A stretch of DNA of 64,000 nt. Origin: Rhodopseudomonas julia (GTDB taxonomy: Bacteria; Pseudomonadota; Alphaproteobacteria; Rhizobiales; Afifellaceae). Below the pieces are notes generated by a model. It saw only the letters and a program-made list of their open reading frames with translations. It made no database searches and had not been told where the DNA came from. Below, piece after piece: positions 25,821-34,669 of the stretch; the stretch's first letter is position 1, and each line of letters starts with the position of its first letter. Location of the stretch: positions 1,612,001 to 1,676,000 of the forward strand of contig NZ_JAUSUK010000002.1 in NCBI RefSeq assembly GCF_030813515.1, in the 5' to 3' direction. Both the position numbers and the translations under genes were made by a program.

Positions 25821-25851
25821 ACGGGTTCTTCGAGGCGAAGAAGCCTCCCGT
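25821..25851 (+). terminator. Candidate terminator after prs
   Basis: A perfect 7-bp stem TTCTTCG/CGAAGAA (25826-25832 with 25836-25842) closed outside by ACGGG/CCCGT. It lacks a clear T-run, so termination efficiency is doubtful. Confidence 0.38.
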
Positions 25852-25909
25852 CTTGAAGCTGTCATAACGCGTGCGAGATACGCCCCTCAATGGCATTGAG
25901 GGGGACGAT

Positions 25910-27121
25910 ATGCGCGCGCTGGACACCCGGGAGCAAACGACCGAAGGCTCGGCTTTCGAAGTCTTCAAGGTCTTTCTGGTGCGCGGCCTCACCTCCTTCG
26001 GCGGACCTGTCGCGCATCTCGGCTATTATCACGAAGCCTTCGTGAAGAGGCGCGGCTGGCTGAGCGACGCGGCCTACGCCGATCTGATTGCGCTTTGCCA
26101 GTTTCTCCCCGGCCCGGCCTCGAGCCAGGTGGGCATGGCTATCGGCCTTATGCGCGCCGGCTATCTCGGCATGCTGGCCGCCTTCGTCGGCTTTACCCTG
26201 CCCTCGGCTCTCCTCATGTACGCCTTCGCGGAGGCTTTCGGCTTTCTCTCGCCGCTCATCGGATCCGGCTGGATCGCGGGCCTCAAAGCTGCAGCGGTCG
26301 CTGTGGTGGCTTTTGCCCTCCTCGGCATGGCAAGAAATCTGACACCCGATCTCCGTCGTCTCGTCATAGCGGCCGGAGCCGCAGCTCTCGTTCTTGTGGC
26401 GCACACGCCGTGGACGCAGCTCGCCGCCATTCTCATCGGCGCTGTGCTCGGGCTCTGGCTCGTTCCAAACGAAGCGGTGGAGGCGCGCGAGGCCGAAGCC
26501 GCCGCCGACACCAAAGTGGGCCGGCGCCTCGGTGTTGCTGCTTTTGGCGTCTTCATCGTCCTGCTTCTCATCGCCTTCACGCTGCGTGGAACCCCTACCG
26601 GCCTGGGACTGGCAGCCCATTTTTATCACGCAGGCGCCCTCGTCTTCGGCGGCGGCCATGTCGTCCTGCCTCTTCTGGAGACCGAGGTCGTTTCTTCGGG
26701 CCTCGTCTCTCGCGACGCTTTCCTGGCCGGGTATGGCGCCGCACAGGCGCTGCCCGGACCGCTCTTTGCCTTCTCGGCCTATCTTGGATCGCTCGCGCAA
26801 ACGCCTCTCGCCGGCGCGCTCGGCGGTCTCGTCGCCCTTTTGGCGATTTTCCTTCCGGGCGCCCTACTCGTCATCGCAGCCCTGCCCTTCTGGCGAGAGC
26901 TTCAGCACGCGCCGAATGCAAGAAAGGCGCTGGCCGGGGTTAACGCAGCCGTTGTTGGAATCCTCGCCGCCGCACTCTACGATCCGGTCTTTAAGGCGGG
27001 CGTCGACTCACTCGACAGCACTGCGATTGCCGCGAGCGCCTTTCTGGCCCTCGCTGGGCTGCGCGTGCCGGCTTGGGGCGTGGTGATCGTAGCCGCGGGC
27101 GTGGGGGCCGTCATTCTCTGA
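25910..27121 (+). CDS. chrA: Chromate efflux transporter ChrA, long two-domain form
   Basis: A 403-residue integral membrane protein of the CHR superfamily. Both homologous halves are present: the first with FLVRGLTSFGGPVAHLGYYHE and CQFLPGPASSQVGMAIG, the second with FYHAGALVFGGGHVVLPLLE and GYGAAQALPGPLFAFSAYLG. About 10-12 hydrophobic segments. Long ChrA proteins export chromate; close homologues may carry other oxyanions. ATG 25910 is chosen for its GAGGGGGAC ribosome site about 7 bases upstream; the in-frame GTG 25871 lacks one. Confidence 0.9.
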   Translation: MRALDTREQTTEGSAFEVFKVFLVRGLTSFGGPVAHLGYYHEAFVKRRGWLSDAAYADLIALCQFLPGPASSQVGMAIGLMRAGYLGMLAAFVGFTLPSALLMYAFAEAFGFLSPLIGSGWIAGLKAAAVAVVAFALLGMARNLTPDLRRLVIAAGAAALVLVAHTPWTQLAAILIGAVLGLWLVPNEAVEAREAEAAADTKVGRRLGVAAFGVFIVLLLIAFTLRGTPTGLGLAAHFYHAGALVFGGGHVVLPLLETEVVSSGLVSRDAFLAGYGAAQALPGPLFAFSAYLGSLAQTPLAGALGGLVALLAIFLPGALLVIAALPFWRELQHAPNARKALAGVNAAVVGILAAALYDPVFKAGVDSLDSTAIAASAFLALAGLRVPAWGVVIVAAGVGAVIL

Positions 27122-27149
27122 CCCCTCTTCCTGCCGTCCCGCCTCTGCA

Positions 27150-27178
27150 TTGCCTTTTGCGCAGGCCTCGCCTATAAG
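27150..27178 (+). promoter_or_regulatory. Candidate sigma-70 promoter of rplY
   Basis: TTGCCT (27150-27155), 17 bases, TATAAG (27173-27178): good spacing and close to consensus. It would start the rplY transcript near 27185 with a leader of about 80 bases that contains a short hairpin. Confidence 0.6.
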
Positions 27179-27220
27179 CGCGCCCACGCGCCGGCACCCT
27201 TGGAGGCCGGGCGTACAAGG

Positions 27221-27246
27221 AGCCGCACCATGCGGCTCTTTCTCTT
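27221..27246 (+). promoter_or_regulatory. Leader hairpin upstream of rplY
   Basis: Stem AGCCGCA/TGCGGCT (27221-27227 with 27231-27237), 3-base loop, followed by the pyrimidine run CTTTCTCTTC. It may act as an attenuator or as a weak terminator in the rplY leader. Autogenous control by L25 is possible but not shown. Confidence 0.4.
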
Positions 27247-27267
27247 CTTAAACCTAGGAGTGCACCA

Positions 27268-27924
27268 ATGAGCCACACTTACGAGCTCACAGCTGAGGTG
27301 CGCGAACGGAGCGGCAAGGGGGCCGCACGTGCCGTGCGCCGCGAGGGTAAAGTCCCAGCCGTTATTTACGGCGACAAGAAGCCCGCCACGCCGATCGCGC
27401 TGAACTACAAAGAACTGAATTTGAAGCTGCGGGCCGGCGGCTTCCTCACCACCGTCGCCACCATCAACGTTGACGGCGACAAGGTACGCGTGATCCCGAA
27501 GGATTATCAGCTCGATCCCGTCCGCGGCTTCCTGATGCACGTGGACTTTCTGCGCGTTTCGCGCGGCACGACGCTGACCCTGGAACTGCCGGTGCACTTC
27601 ATCAACGAGGAAGAAGCTCCGGGCCTCACCCGCGGCGGCGTTCTCAATGTCGTGCGCCACACCGTCGAGGTGCATGTGCCGGCAGATCAGATTCCGGAAA
27701 ATCTGGTGGCCGACCTCGCCGGCCTCGATATCGGCGACAGCGTCCACATCTCCAACATCGCCCTGCCTGAGGGCGTGACGCCGACCATCACCGACCGTGA
27801 CTTCACCGTCGCCACGATCGCCGCTCCGGCGTCGCTCATCAGCGAAGAGAGTGAAGAAGAGGCCGAGGGTGAAGAGCCCGAGGTCGAAGGCGAAGGTGAC
27901 GAGGAAGAGGAGACGGAGGAGTAA
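27268..27924 (+). CDS. rplY: 50S ribosomal protein L25/Ctc, long form
   Basis: A 218-residue bL25 of the general stress (Ctc/TL5) type: an N-terminal 5S rRNA-binding domain ([34 protein letters not shown]), a C-terminal beta domain ([20 protein letters not shown]) and a strongly acidic tail of about 27 residues. The ribosome site is CTAGGAG. It precedes pth and ychF, the usual order in alphaproteobacteria and beyond. Confidence 0.94.
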   Translation: MSHTYELTAEVRERSGKGAARAVRREGKVPAVIYGDKKPATPIALNYKELNLKLRAGGFLTTVATINVDGDKVRVIPKDYQLDPVRGFLMHVDFLRVSRGTTLTLELPVHFINEEEAPGLTRGGVLNVVRHTVEVHVPADQIPENLVADLAGLDIGDSVHISNIALPEGVTPTITDRDFTVATIAAPASLISEESEEEAEGEEPEVEGEGDEEEETEE

Positions 27925-27956
27925 TCCTCCCCCTCTCGACCAAGGGAGGTCGGACG

Positions 27957-28649
27957 ATGCTGTTGATCGTCGGTCTCGGCAATCCTGGTCGCCGGTACGC
28001 TCATCATCGGCACAATATCGGCTTCATGGCGGTGGACGAAATCCACCGCCATCATCGTTTTTCGAACTGGCGCGCGCGTTTCCAGGGGGAAGCGGCCGAA
28101 GGCCAGACCGGCGACGAGAAGATCGTTATCGTCAAACCCGCGACCTTTATGAACGAATCCGGCCGCTCGGCCGGAGACGCCATGCGTTTCTACAAGCTGA
28201 AGCCGGAAGACGTGCTCGTCATCCACGATGATTTGGACCTGGCGCCGGGCAAGCTTCGCCTCAAGACAGGCGGCGGCCACGGCGGTCACAACGGTCTCAA
28301 ATCGCTCGACGCGCATATCGGAAAATCGTACCGCCGCATGCGCATCGGCATCGGCCATCCGGGCGCCAAGGAATTGGTGAACGCCCATGTCCTGCACGAT
28401 TTCGCCAAGGAAGACGAAGAGTGGCGCGAGCCGCTCTTGCGCGCAATTGCGGAAAATGTCGGTCTTCTGGCTGAGGGTGATGAAGCCAATTTCATGAACC
28501 GCGTGCATCTGGCCAGCAACGGCTCGGCGCAACGTCCCGTCGAAGGGACCCCGCCGCCGCCGGCACCAGCCAGTTCGCGCGCCTCGGGAGAAAGCCGGTC
28601 AGGACCGCTTGCCGATGGGCTCAAAAGGCTCTTCCGGCGCGATTCCTGA
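27957..28649 (+). CDS. pth: Peptidyl-tRNA hydrolase
   Basis: A 230-residue Pth. Catalytic and binding residues are visible in GLGNPG, the YAHHRHNIGF segment with the essential His, KPATFMNESG and the VIHDDLDLAPGKLRLKTGGG block. It frees tRNA from prematurely released peptidyl-tRNA. The C-terminal 40 residues are Pro/Ser-rich and basic, longer than E. coli Pth, as in other rhizobia. A GGGAGGT ribosome site precedes the ATG. Confidence 0.94.
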   Translation: MLLIVGLGNPGRRYAHHRHNIGFMAVDEIHRHHRFSNWRARFQGEAAEGQTGDEKIVIVKPATFMNESGRSAGDAMRFYKLKPEDVLVIHDDLDLAPGKLRLKTGGGHGGHNGLKSLDAHIGKSYRRMRIGIGHPGAKELVNAHVLHDFAKEDEEWREPLLRAIAENVGLLAEGDEANFMNRVHLASNGSAQRPVEGTPPPPAPASSRASGESRSGPLADGLKRLFRRDS

Positions 28650-28691
28650 CTGCAGCCCTCCCTTCACTCCAACTTTCGAACAGGCATCGCC

Positions 28692-29795
28692 ATGGGTTTC
28701 AAATGCGGCATCGTCGGCCTGCCCAATGTCGGCAAGTCCACTTTGTTCAACGCGCTCACCAAGACGGCCGCAGCGCAGGCAGCGAATTATCCCTTCTGCA
28801 CGATCGAGCCGAACACCGGCGAAGTCGCAGTCCCTGACCCGCGCCTCAAGCGCATCGCGGAGATCACGAAATCCGCACAGACGGTGCCGACACGCCTCAC
28901 CTTCGTCGACATTGCGGGCCTGGTACGCGGTGCATCCAAAGGCGAAGGCCTCGGCAACCAGTTTCTCGCCAATATCCGCGAGGTCGACGCGATCGCGCAT
29001 GTCCTGCGCTGCTTCGAAGACGGCGACGTCACGCATGTGGAAGGCCGCATCGATCCGGTGGCCGACGCAGAGACCGTCGAGACCGAGCTCATGCTTGCCG
29101 ATCTTGAAAGCCTAGAGCGCCGGGTCGTGGCCATGCGCAAAAAGGCAACGGCCAAAGACAAGGAGGCGTTGGCCTTTCTGCCGGTGATGGAAAAGGCGCT
29201 CACGGCCCTTCAGGAAGGCCGCATGGTGCGCACCATCCGCGCCGAACTCTCCGACGAGGATCGGGCGATCCTGCGCACGCTCGGGCTTTTGACGTCCAAG
29301 CCTGTTCTCTATGTCTGCAACGTTGCGGAAGACGAAGCCGCAACAGGCAACGCCCATTCCGCTCGCGTCGCAGAACGTGCGGCCGCCGAAGGAGCCGCCT
29401 GCGTCGTCATCTCCGCTTCCATCGAAGCGGAAATCGCCCAACTCGATGCGGAAGAGCAGGCCGATTATCTTGCCGATCTCGGGCTCGAAGAGCCTGGCCT
29501 CGACCGGCTTATCCGCGCCGGCTACGAGCTTCTGGATCTGATCACCTTCTTCACGGCCGGGCCAAAAGAAGCACGCGCCTGGACGATCCGGCGCGGCTCT
29601 CGCGCCCCGCAGGCCGCAGGCACGATCCACTCCGACTTCGAACGCGGCTTCATTCGTGCGCAGACCATCAAATACGATGATTTCATCGAGCTCGGCGGAG
29701 AGACGGCTGCCAAGGAGGCGGGTCGGGCGCGCGACGAAGGCAAGGAATATGTCGTGGAAGACGGCGACGTGCTTCTCTTCAAGTTCAACGCCTGA
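28692..29795 (+). CDS. ychF: Redox-regulated ATPase YchF/OLA1
   Basis: A 367-residue Obg-related P-loop NTPase: [37 protein letters not shown], a base-recognition VCNVAED segment in place of NKxD (consistent with ATP preference), and the C-terminal TGS domain ([19 protein letters not shown]...[15 protein letters not shown]). YchF interacts with the ribosome and proteasome-like or stress pathways in different organisms. It follows pth after 42 bases, the classical gene pair. Confidence 0.95.
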   Translation: MGFKCGIVGLPNVGKSTLFNALTKTAAAQAANYPFCTIEPNTGEVAVPDPRLKRIAEITKSAQTVPTRLTFVDIAGLVRGASKGEGLGNQFLANIREVDAIAHVLRCFEDGDVTHVEGRIDPVADAETVETELMLADLESLERRVVAMRKKATAKDKEALAFLPVMEKALTALQEGRMVRTIRAELSDEDRAILRTLGLLTSKPVLYVCNVAEDEAATGNAHSARVAERAAAEGAACVVISASIEAEIAQLDAEEQADYLADLGLEEPGLDRLIRAGYELLDLITFFTAGPKEARAWTIRRGSRAPQAAGTIHSDFERGFIRAQTIKYDDFIELGGETAAKEAGRARDEGKEYVVEDGDVLLFKFNA

Positions 29796-29828
29796 ACGAC
29801 TGGGCCTGAAAGCCTGGGCGTGAACTTC

Positions 29829-29848
29829 TCGACAGGGATTTTTGTCGA
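29829..29848. repeat. Short inverted repeat downstream of ychF
   Basis: TCGACA (29829-29834) and TGTCGA (29843-29848) with an 8-base spacer, between ychF and the first MaoC gene. It is a weak hairpin or operator candidate only. Confidence 0.25.
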
Positions 29849-29863
29849 CCCTAAGAATGGGTC

Positions 29864-30313
29864 ATGTTGCATTTCGAGGATTTTCGTCCCGGCCTTGAGC
29901 TACCGCTCGCGCCCTACGCCGTGAGCCGCGAGGCGATCATCGCCTTTGCGGCGGAGTTCGACCCTCAGCCATTCCATCTCGACGAAGCCGCCGCGGCGTC
30001 AAGCATGCTCGGCGGTCTTGCCGCTTCGGGATGGCACAGCTCGGCGATATTCATGCGCATGATGTACGACGGGTGGCTGAAAGACGCCGCCTCGATGGGT
30101 TCATCCGGCATCGAGGAGGCGCGCTGGCTGAAGCCTGTGCGCCCAGGCGACCGCCTCTCCGGCGTCTCGCTCGTCCTCGACAGGCGGGCCTCTGCAAGCC
30201 GTCCGCATCTCGGCGTGGTGCGTTTCGAACACCGGGTTACCAACCAGAACGGCCAGCTCGTTCTGACGATGACCAACCCGATCGCCTTCCGGCTCCGCGA
30301 GGCGGTGGCATGA
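29864..30313 (+). CDS. MaoC-family dehydratase, first of a tandem pair
   Basis: A 149-residue single hot-dog domain protein. The (R)-specific hydratase motif appears as FDPQPFHLDEAAA, with the catalytic Asp and His kept and Gln in place of the common Asn. The rest (GLAASGWHSSAIFMRMMYDGWL, RWLKPVRPGDRLSGVS) is standard MaoC. Such proteins hydrate enoyl-CoA or related thioesters. The stop overlaps the start of a second MaoC gene by 4 bases (ATGA), so the two may form a heterodimer. Confidence 0.86.
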   Translation: MLHFEDFRPGLELPLAPYAVSREAIIAFAAEFDPQPFHLDEAAAASSMLGGLAASGWHSSAIFMRMMYDGWLKDAASMGSSGIEEARWLKPVRPGDRLSGVSLVLDRRASASRPHLGVVRFEHRVTNQNGQLVLTMTNPIAFRLREAVA

Positions 30314-30792
30314 AGACATTCGAAGCGATCCAGATCGGCGAGCGCATCATGCTCGGCTCGTATCATTTCTCGAGCGAGGAGATCGTCCGTTTCGCCGAAG
30401 CCTTCGACCCACAGGATTTCCATCTCAGCGAGGAAGCCGCCGCCAACGGACCTTTTGGCCGGCTCGCAGCTTCCGGCTGGCACACGGCGGCGATCTTCAT
30501 GAAACTCTGGATCGCCTATTCAAAGGAAGAGGCAGCGCGCGGGGGAGACTTCGATCCGCGCAATGCCGGTCCCTCCCCCGGCTTCGAAGACCTCAAATGG
30601 GTGAAGCCGGTGTTCGCCGGAGACATCCTCACCTACACGACCGAGATCATCGACAAGAAGGAGAGCGCGTCACGTCCCGAATGGGGCCTCGTCGTCATGC
30701 GCAACGAGGCACACAAGCAGGACGGAGAGCTCGCCTACACCTTCATCGGCAAGGTCTTTGTGAGGCGTGAGATGTCCGCAGACGCGCGATAG
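30310..30792 (+). CDS. MaoC-family dehydratase, second of a tandem pair
   Basis: A 160-residue paralogue of the preceding protein. The motif is FDPQDFHLSEEAA: catalytic Asp and His are present, but Pro is replaced by Asp inside the motif. It matches its neighbour over GRLAASGWHTAAIFMKLWI and DLKWVKPVFAGDILTY. ATG 30310 is set by the ATGA overlap; longer in-frame starts lie inside the first MaoC gene. The substrate is unknown; no acyl-CoA genes are adjacent. Confidence 0.86.
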   Translation: MKTFEAIQIGERIMLGSYHFSSEEIVRFAEAFDPQDFHLSEEAAANGPFGRLAASGWHTAAIFMKLWIAYSKEEAARGGDFDPRNAGPSPGFEDLKWVKPVFAGDILTYTTEIIDKKESASRPEWGLVVMRNEAHKQDGELAYTFIGKVFVRREMSADAR

Positions 30793-30827
30793 AGGCTGGG
30801 GCTTAGCCGCCCCCTTGCCTGCCTGCT

Positions 30828-31370
30828 TTAGTCGCCAGCGAAGCTTACAAGCGTGCGCACGGGCACACCAAGCTTTTCCAACTTGGCCGCCCCGCCGAGA
30901 TCCGGCAGATCGATGACGAAAACCGCAGCGACCACATCGGCTCCGATCTGATGCATCAGGCGGATGGCCGCGTCCGCCGAACCGCCGGTCGCGATGAGAT
31001 CGTCGACGAGGATCACCTTTTCCTGGGGACGAATCGCATCCTTGTGGATCTCCATTTCGTCCAGACCGTATTCGAGGCTGTAGGCGATCCGCACCGTATC
31101 GTAAGGCAGCTTGCCCTTTTTGCGGATCGGCACGAAGCCGGCGGACAGCTGGTGCGCCACGGCGCCACCCAGAATGAAGCCGCGGGCCTCGATGCCGGCG
31201 ACCTTGTCGATCTTGGAGCCAGCCCAGGGCTGCACCAGTTCATCGACCGCACGCCGAAAAGCGCGCGCATCCCCCAACAGCGTGGTGATGTCGCGAAACG
31301 CGATTCCCGGCTTCGGATAATCCGGAATTGTCCGGATGGTGCTCTCGAGCGTGTCGATCAGGCTGTTCAT
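30828..31370 (-). CDS. apt: Adenine phosphoribosyltransferase
   Basis: A 180-residue type I phosphoribosyltransferase. It begins with a Leu/Ile-rich helix ([21 protein letters not shown]) typical of Apt and has [15 protein letters not shown], the flexible loop [12 protein letters not shown], and the PRPP-binding [18 protein letters not shown]. It salvages adenine to AMP using PRPP. It lies downstream of petABC in the same direction, but a terminator separates them. Confidence 0.95.
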   Translation of the reverse strand: MNSLIDTLESTIRTIPDYPKPGIAFRDITTLLGDARAFRRAVDELVQPWAGSKIDKVAGIEARGFILGGAVAHQLSAGFVPIRKKGKLPYDTVRIAYSLEYGLDEMEIHKDAIRPQEKVILVDDLIATGGSADAAIRLMHQIGADVVAAVFVIDLPDLGGAAKLEKLGVPVRTLVSFAGD

Positions 31371-31536
31371 CCCCGGCCTCAGCTGCCTCCGCGTTCGTCC
31401 GCTTTTGCGCGAACGACCAGTCGCTTAGCACCCGCAGACCGCGACGGCCAGATGGGCATCTTGCCGCCGCACAAAGGTTGGGGCGCAGCGCCGGGAATTG
31501 CGGCCGCGCACCCCAAGCATGCGTTTCCCCGCCGCC

Positions 31537-31568
31537 AAAAGAAATGGCCGCGGACGAGCCGCGGCCAT
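31537..31568 (-). terminator. Rho-independent terminator of petABC
   Basis: Perfect 10-bp stem ATGGCCGCGG (31544-31553) and CCGCGGCCAT (31559-31568) with a 5-base loop. On the minus strand it is followed by TTTCTTTT. It sits 29 bases after the petC stop and before apt. Confidence 0.85.
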
Positions 31569-31597
31569 CGAAAATGTTCAATCGGCGTAAGCGGAGA

Positions 31598-32524
31598 TCA
31601 GTGCTCCACGTTCGCCCAGACCTTGCGCTTCACGTAATAGACGAGACCGCAGAAGACGAGCAGGAAGGCGATTACGGTGAAGCCCATCGCCTTGCGTGTC
31701 TCCATATGCGGTTCAGCCGCCCACATCAGGAACGCAGCCACGTCGCGGGAATACTGATCCACGGTCTGCGGTACGTCGTTGTTGGGATCGTCGTCCTGAT
31801 TCTGCGCATACTCGATCAGATCGTCGAACAAGGGAGGCGGCATCGCCAGGGCGGCAGCGTACATATAATGCGGGTTGTAGTACTGCCCCGGAAGCACCGT
31901 CACGTCTTCAGGCGGCTCGTCTTCATAGCCCGTCAGAAGCGCGTGGATGTAGTCCGGGCCGCCCTCCTGATAGGTGGTGAAGATATCGATCAGGAACTGC
32001 GGGAAACCGCGTTCCACGCCGCGCGCCTTGGCCAGCACGGACATATCCGGTGGGACCGCGCCGCCATTGGCGTAACGGGCCGCCTCGTCGTTCGGGAACG
32101 GAGCCGGGAAATAGTCCGACGGCCGGCCCGGCCGTTCGAACATCTCACCCGTGTCGTCCGGGCCATCCTGGATTTGGTATTCGGCCGCAAGTGCTTCCAC
32201 TTCCTCTTCGGAGAAGTGCGGTCCGCCCTCCCAGCCGAGAGCACGGAACGGCACCAGCTTCATCGAATGGCAGGCCGAGCAGACTTCCCGGTAGACCTGG
32301 AAGCCGCGCTGCAGCTGCTGCTGATCGAATTTGCCGAAGGGCCCGGCGAAGCTCCACTCCATCTCTTCCGGCTCTTCGAGCGGGAAATGAGGCAGAGCGG
32401 TTTCTTCGGGTTTGCTCTCCGCAGCCGCCGGAGCGTCTTGCTGGGCTGCCGCCACGGACAGCCCGGCCAGAACGAGAACGCCAGCTGCCGAAAGACGCGT
32501 TATGGATTTAAGCATTGTCGTCAT
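31598..32524 (-). CDS. petC: Cytochrome c1 of the bc1 complex
   Basis: A 308-residue cytochrome c1. It has a signal peptide (to about AAAQQ, residue 28), the heme c site CSACH (82-86), the PPDMSVLAKAR and YNPHYMYAAALAMPPPL blocks with the axial Met, and a C-terminal membrane anchor at about 280-300. It takes electrons from the Rieske protein and passes them to a soluble or membrane cytochrome c on the periplasmic side. The start is one of several close in-frame ATGs; 32524 gives a normal signal peptide. Last gene of the petABC operon. Confidence 0.94.
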   Translation of the reverse strand: MTTMLKSITRLSAAGVLVLAGLSVAAAQQDAPAAAESKPEETALPHFPLEEPEEMEWSFAGPFGKFDQQQLQRGFQVYREVCSACHSMKLVPFRALGWEGGPHFSEEEVEALAAEYQIQDGPDDTGEMFERPGRPSDYFPAPFPNDEAARYANGGAVPPDMSVLAKARGVERGFPQFLIDIFTTYQEGGPDYIHALLTGYEDEPPEDVTVLPGQYYNPHYMYAAALAMPPPLFDDLIEYAQNQDDDPNNDVPQTVDQYSRDVAAFLMWAAEPHMETRKAMGFTVIAFLLVFCGLVYYVKRKVWANVEH

Positions 32525-32550
32525 GGTGTTTGTCGCAGTTCCGTCTCGCA

Positions 32551-33831
32551 TCAGCCGCGTCGTTCCGGAGAGGCCGCCGCTTCCGCCGGCGTCGCTCCAC
32601 CCCCGCTCTTATGCTTGGAAAGCACAGCCTCGGTGATGGAAGTCGGCCGAGGCCTCGGCTTCTCGATGTACCCCAACAGCGGGAAGATGATGAGGAAGTG
32701 GACGAAATAGTACGCCGTCAGGAGCTGCGTAGCGATCACGTACCAGCCTTCAGGAGGCTTGGCGCCGAAATAGCCGAGGCAGATGACGTCGACCACGAAG
32801 ATCCAGAAGAAGATGCGATAGAGCGGGCGGTAGGCCGCCGAAAGCACCTTCGACCTGTCCAGCCATGGCAGGAAGAACAAGACGATGATCGAAGCGAACA
32901 TCGCGATCACACCGCCGAGCTTGGACGGAATGGCCCGCAAGATCGCGTAGAACGGCAGGAAGTACCATTCCGGCACGATGTGCGGAGGCGTCACCAGCGG
33001 GTTGGCCACCGTGTAATTGTCCGGATGGCCGAGATAGTTCGGCAGGTAGAACAAGAACCACGCGAAGAACAGCGCGAAGGCGACCATCGCCACCGCATCC
33101 TTCATGGTCGCGTGCGGCGTGAACGGCACGACATCGCTGCGCGACTTCGGCTCAACGCCCGTCGGATTGGTCTGACCGGTCACATGGAACGCCCAGACGT
33201 GGAGAATGACCACGCCGACGATCATGAACGGCAGCAGATAATGCAGCGAGAAGAACCGGTTCAGCGTCGGATTGCCAACCGCGAAGCCGCCCCACAGCCA
33301 GTGGGTGATGGTTTCGCCGACCAGCGGGATCGCCGAGAACAGGTTGGTGATGACGGTCGCGCCCCAGAAGCTCATCTGCCCCCAAGGAAGCACGTAGCCC
33401 ATGAAGGCCGTCGCCATCATCAGAAGGAAGAGGATGACGCCCAGGATCCACTGGATCTCGCGCGGAGCCTTGTAGGAACCGTAATAAAGGCCGCGGAACA
33501 TATGGATGTAGACCGCGATGAAGAACATCGACGATCCGTTGGCGTGCATGTAGCGCAACAGCCAGCCGTAATTCACGTCGCGCATGATCTGCTCGACGGA
33601 AGTGAAGGCGATCGCTGAATTGGCGGCATAGTGCATCGCCAGCACCACGCCGGTGAGGATCTGAACCACAAGGACGAGGCTCAGAATCGCGCCAAAGGCA
33701 TAGGAATAGTTGAGGTTCCGCGGGATCGGATAGGCGATAAAGGAATCGTACATGAGCCGCGGGAGCGGCATGCGCGAGTCGATCCAGCGTTCAATGCCGG
33801 TGCGCGGTTGGTATTCGGATGTACCCTGCAT
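32551..33831 (-). CDS. petB: Cytochrome b of the bc1 complex
   Basis: A 426-residue polytopic cytochrome b with eight expected membrane helices. The paired heme ligands lie in [12 protein letters not shown]...[13 protein letters not shown] and in the helix with [20 protein letters not shown]. The quinol-oxidation motif PEWY is in [14 protein letters not shown]. The chain is a single b6-plus-subunit-IV length as in alphaproteobacteria, with a Pro/Ala-rich C-terminal tail. It begins 16 bases after petA. Confidence 0.95.
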   Translation of the reverse strand: MQGTSEYQPRTGIERWIDSRMPLPRLMYDSFIAYPIPRNLNYSYAFGAILSLVLVVQILTGVVLAMHYAANSAIAFTSVEQIMRDVNYGWLLRYMHANGSSMFFIAVYIHMFRGLYYGSYKAPREIQWILGVILFLLMMATAFMGYVLPWGQMSFWGATVITNLFSAIPLVGETITHWLWGGFAVGNPTLNRFFSLHYLLPFMIVGVVILHVWAFHVTGQTNPTGVEPKSRSDVVPFTPHATMKDAVAMVAFALFFAWFLFYLPNYLGHPDNYTVANPLVTPPHIVPEWYFLPFYAILRAIPSKLGGVIAMFASIIVLFFLPWLDRSKVLSAAYRPLYRIFFWIFVVDVICLGYFGAKPPEGWYVIATQLLTAYYFVHFLIIFPLLGYIEKPRPRPTSITEAVLSKHKSGGGATPAEAAASPERRG

Positions 33832-33847
33832 TCTCGTTCTCCGCCGC

Positions 33848-34453
33848 TCAGCCGATCGTGATTGTGTTGTCGTCGCTGAAGGCCGTGGTGGGGATCAACA
33901 TGTTCTCCGGCGCCGGCCCGTGACGAATGCGCCCGGCCGTGTCGTAGACCGAGCCGTGGCAGGGGCAGAACCAGCCGTTGTAATCACCCGCCTCGCCCAT
34001 CGGCACGCAGCCGAGATGGGTGCAGATGCCGACCATCACGAGAAACTCTTCACGGCCCGGCGCGGCGCGATTTTCATCGGTGGCAGGGGCATTGCTCTCG
34101 AGATTGTCGTTGCGCGCGATCGGATCCTTGAGATCGGAGAGCGGCGTATTCTTCGCCGCATCCACCTCTTCAGGGGTGCGGTAACGGATGAACACGGGCT
34201 TGCCTCGCCACATCACCGTGATCGATTGCCCCGGCTCCATGGCGGAGATGTCGACATCGATCGAAGCGAGCGCCAAGGCGGAGGCATCCGGATTCATCTG
34301 ATCGATGAACGGCCATGCCAACCCAGCTACGGCCACAACCGCGGCAGCGCCCGTCGCGATGACGAAGAAGTCTCGTCTCGACGGTTCACTGCCGTGCGGA
34401 TCTGGCGCAGCGGCGGAATCAGGAACGGTAGTCGGATATGTATTAGCGGACAC
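33848..34453 (-). CDS. petA: Rieske iron-sulfur subunit of the bc1 complex
   Basis: A 201-residue Rieske protein. It has a twin-arginine motif SRRDFF (about 25-30), one membrane anchor (31-50) and the 2Fe-2S ligands in CTHLGC (144-149) and CPCHGS (163-168). It moves between cytochrome b and cytochrome c1 in the periplasm. I set the start at GTG 34453 because it is preceded by a GAGGG site at about 9 bases and gives the family's short N-terminus; in-frame ATGs further up would add 10-35 unusual residues. First gene of petABC. The 216 bases upstream must hold the promoter, but I see no clear consensus. Confidence 0.93.
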   Translation of the reverse strand: MSANTYPTTVPDSAAAPDPHGSEPSRRDFFVIATGAAAVVAVAGLAWPFIDQMNPDASALALASIDVDISAMEPGQSITVMWRGKPVFIRYRTPEEVDAAKNTPLSDLKDPIARNDNLESNAPATDENRAAPGREEFLVMVGICTHLGCVPMGEAGDYNGWFCPCHGSVYDTAGRIRHGPAPENMLIPTTAFSDDNTITIG

Positions 34454-34669
34454 GAATTCTACCCTCGCAGGTCGGACGGCCATTTGCGACTGGAAGAGCG
34501 CGAAGACGCGACAGCCAGCCGACTCCGCTTGCTCCACGCAGCTCCCAGCGAAGACCAAGCGCGCGGCCTCTTAGCGCCCCTGGTTTCATTTGTCACCCTT
34601 GCCCGAGGCTTGTCCAGTGACGCTTAGACGAACACGCCACAATGTCGCGCCTCATCCTCCACTTTTGCC

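Noticed and set aside
32515-33618. 367-codon open frame on the plus strand
   Set aside because: Antisense to petB, which is certain; highly charged low-complexity translation.
34454-34558. Longer Rieske N-terminus from the start at 34558
   Set aside because: It would put about 60 unusual residues before the twin-arginine motif, whereas GTG 34453 has a ribosome site and the family-like length.
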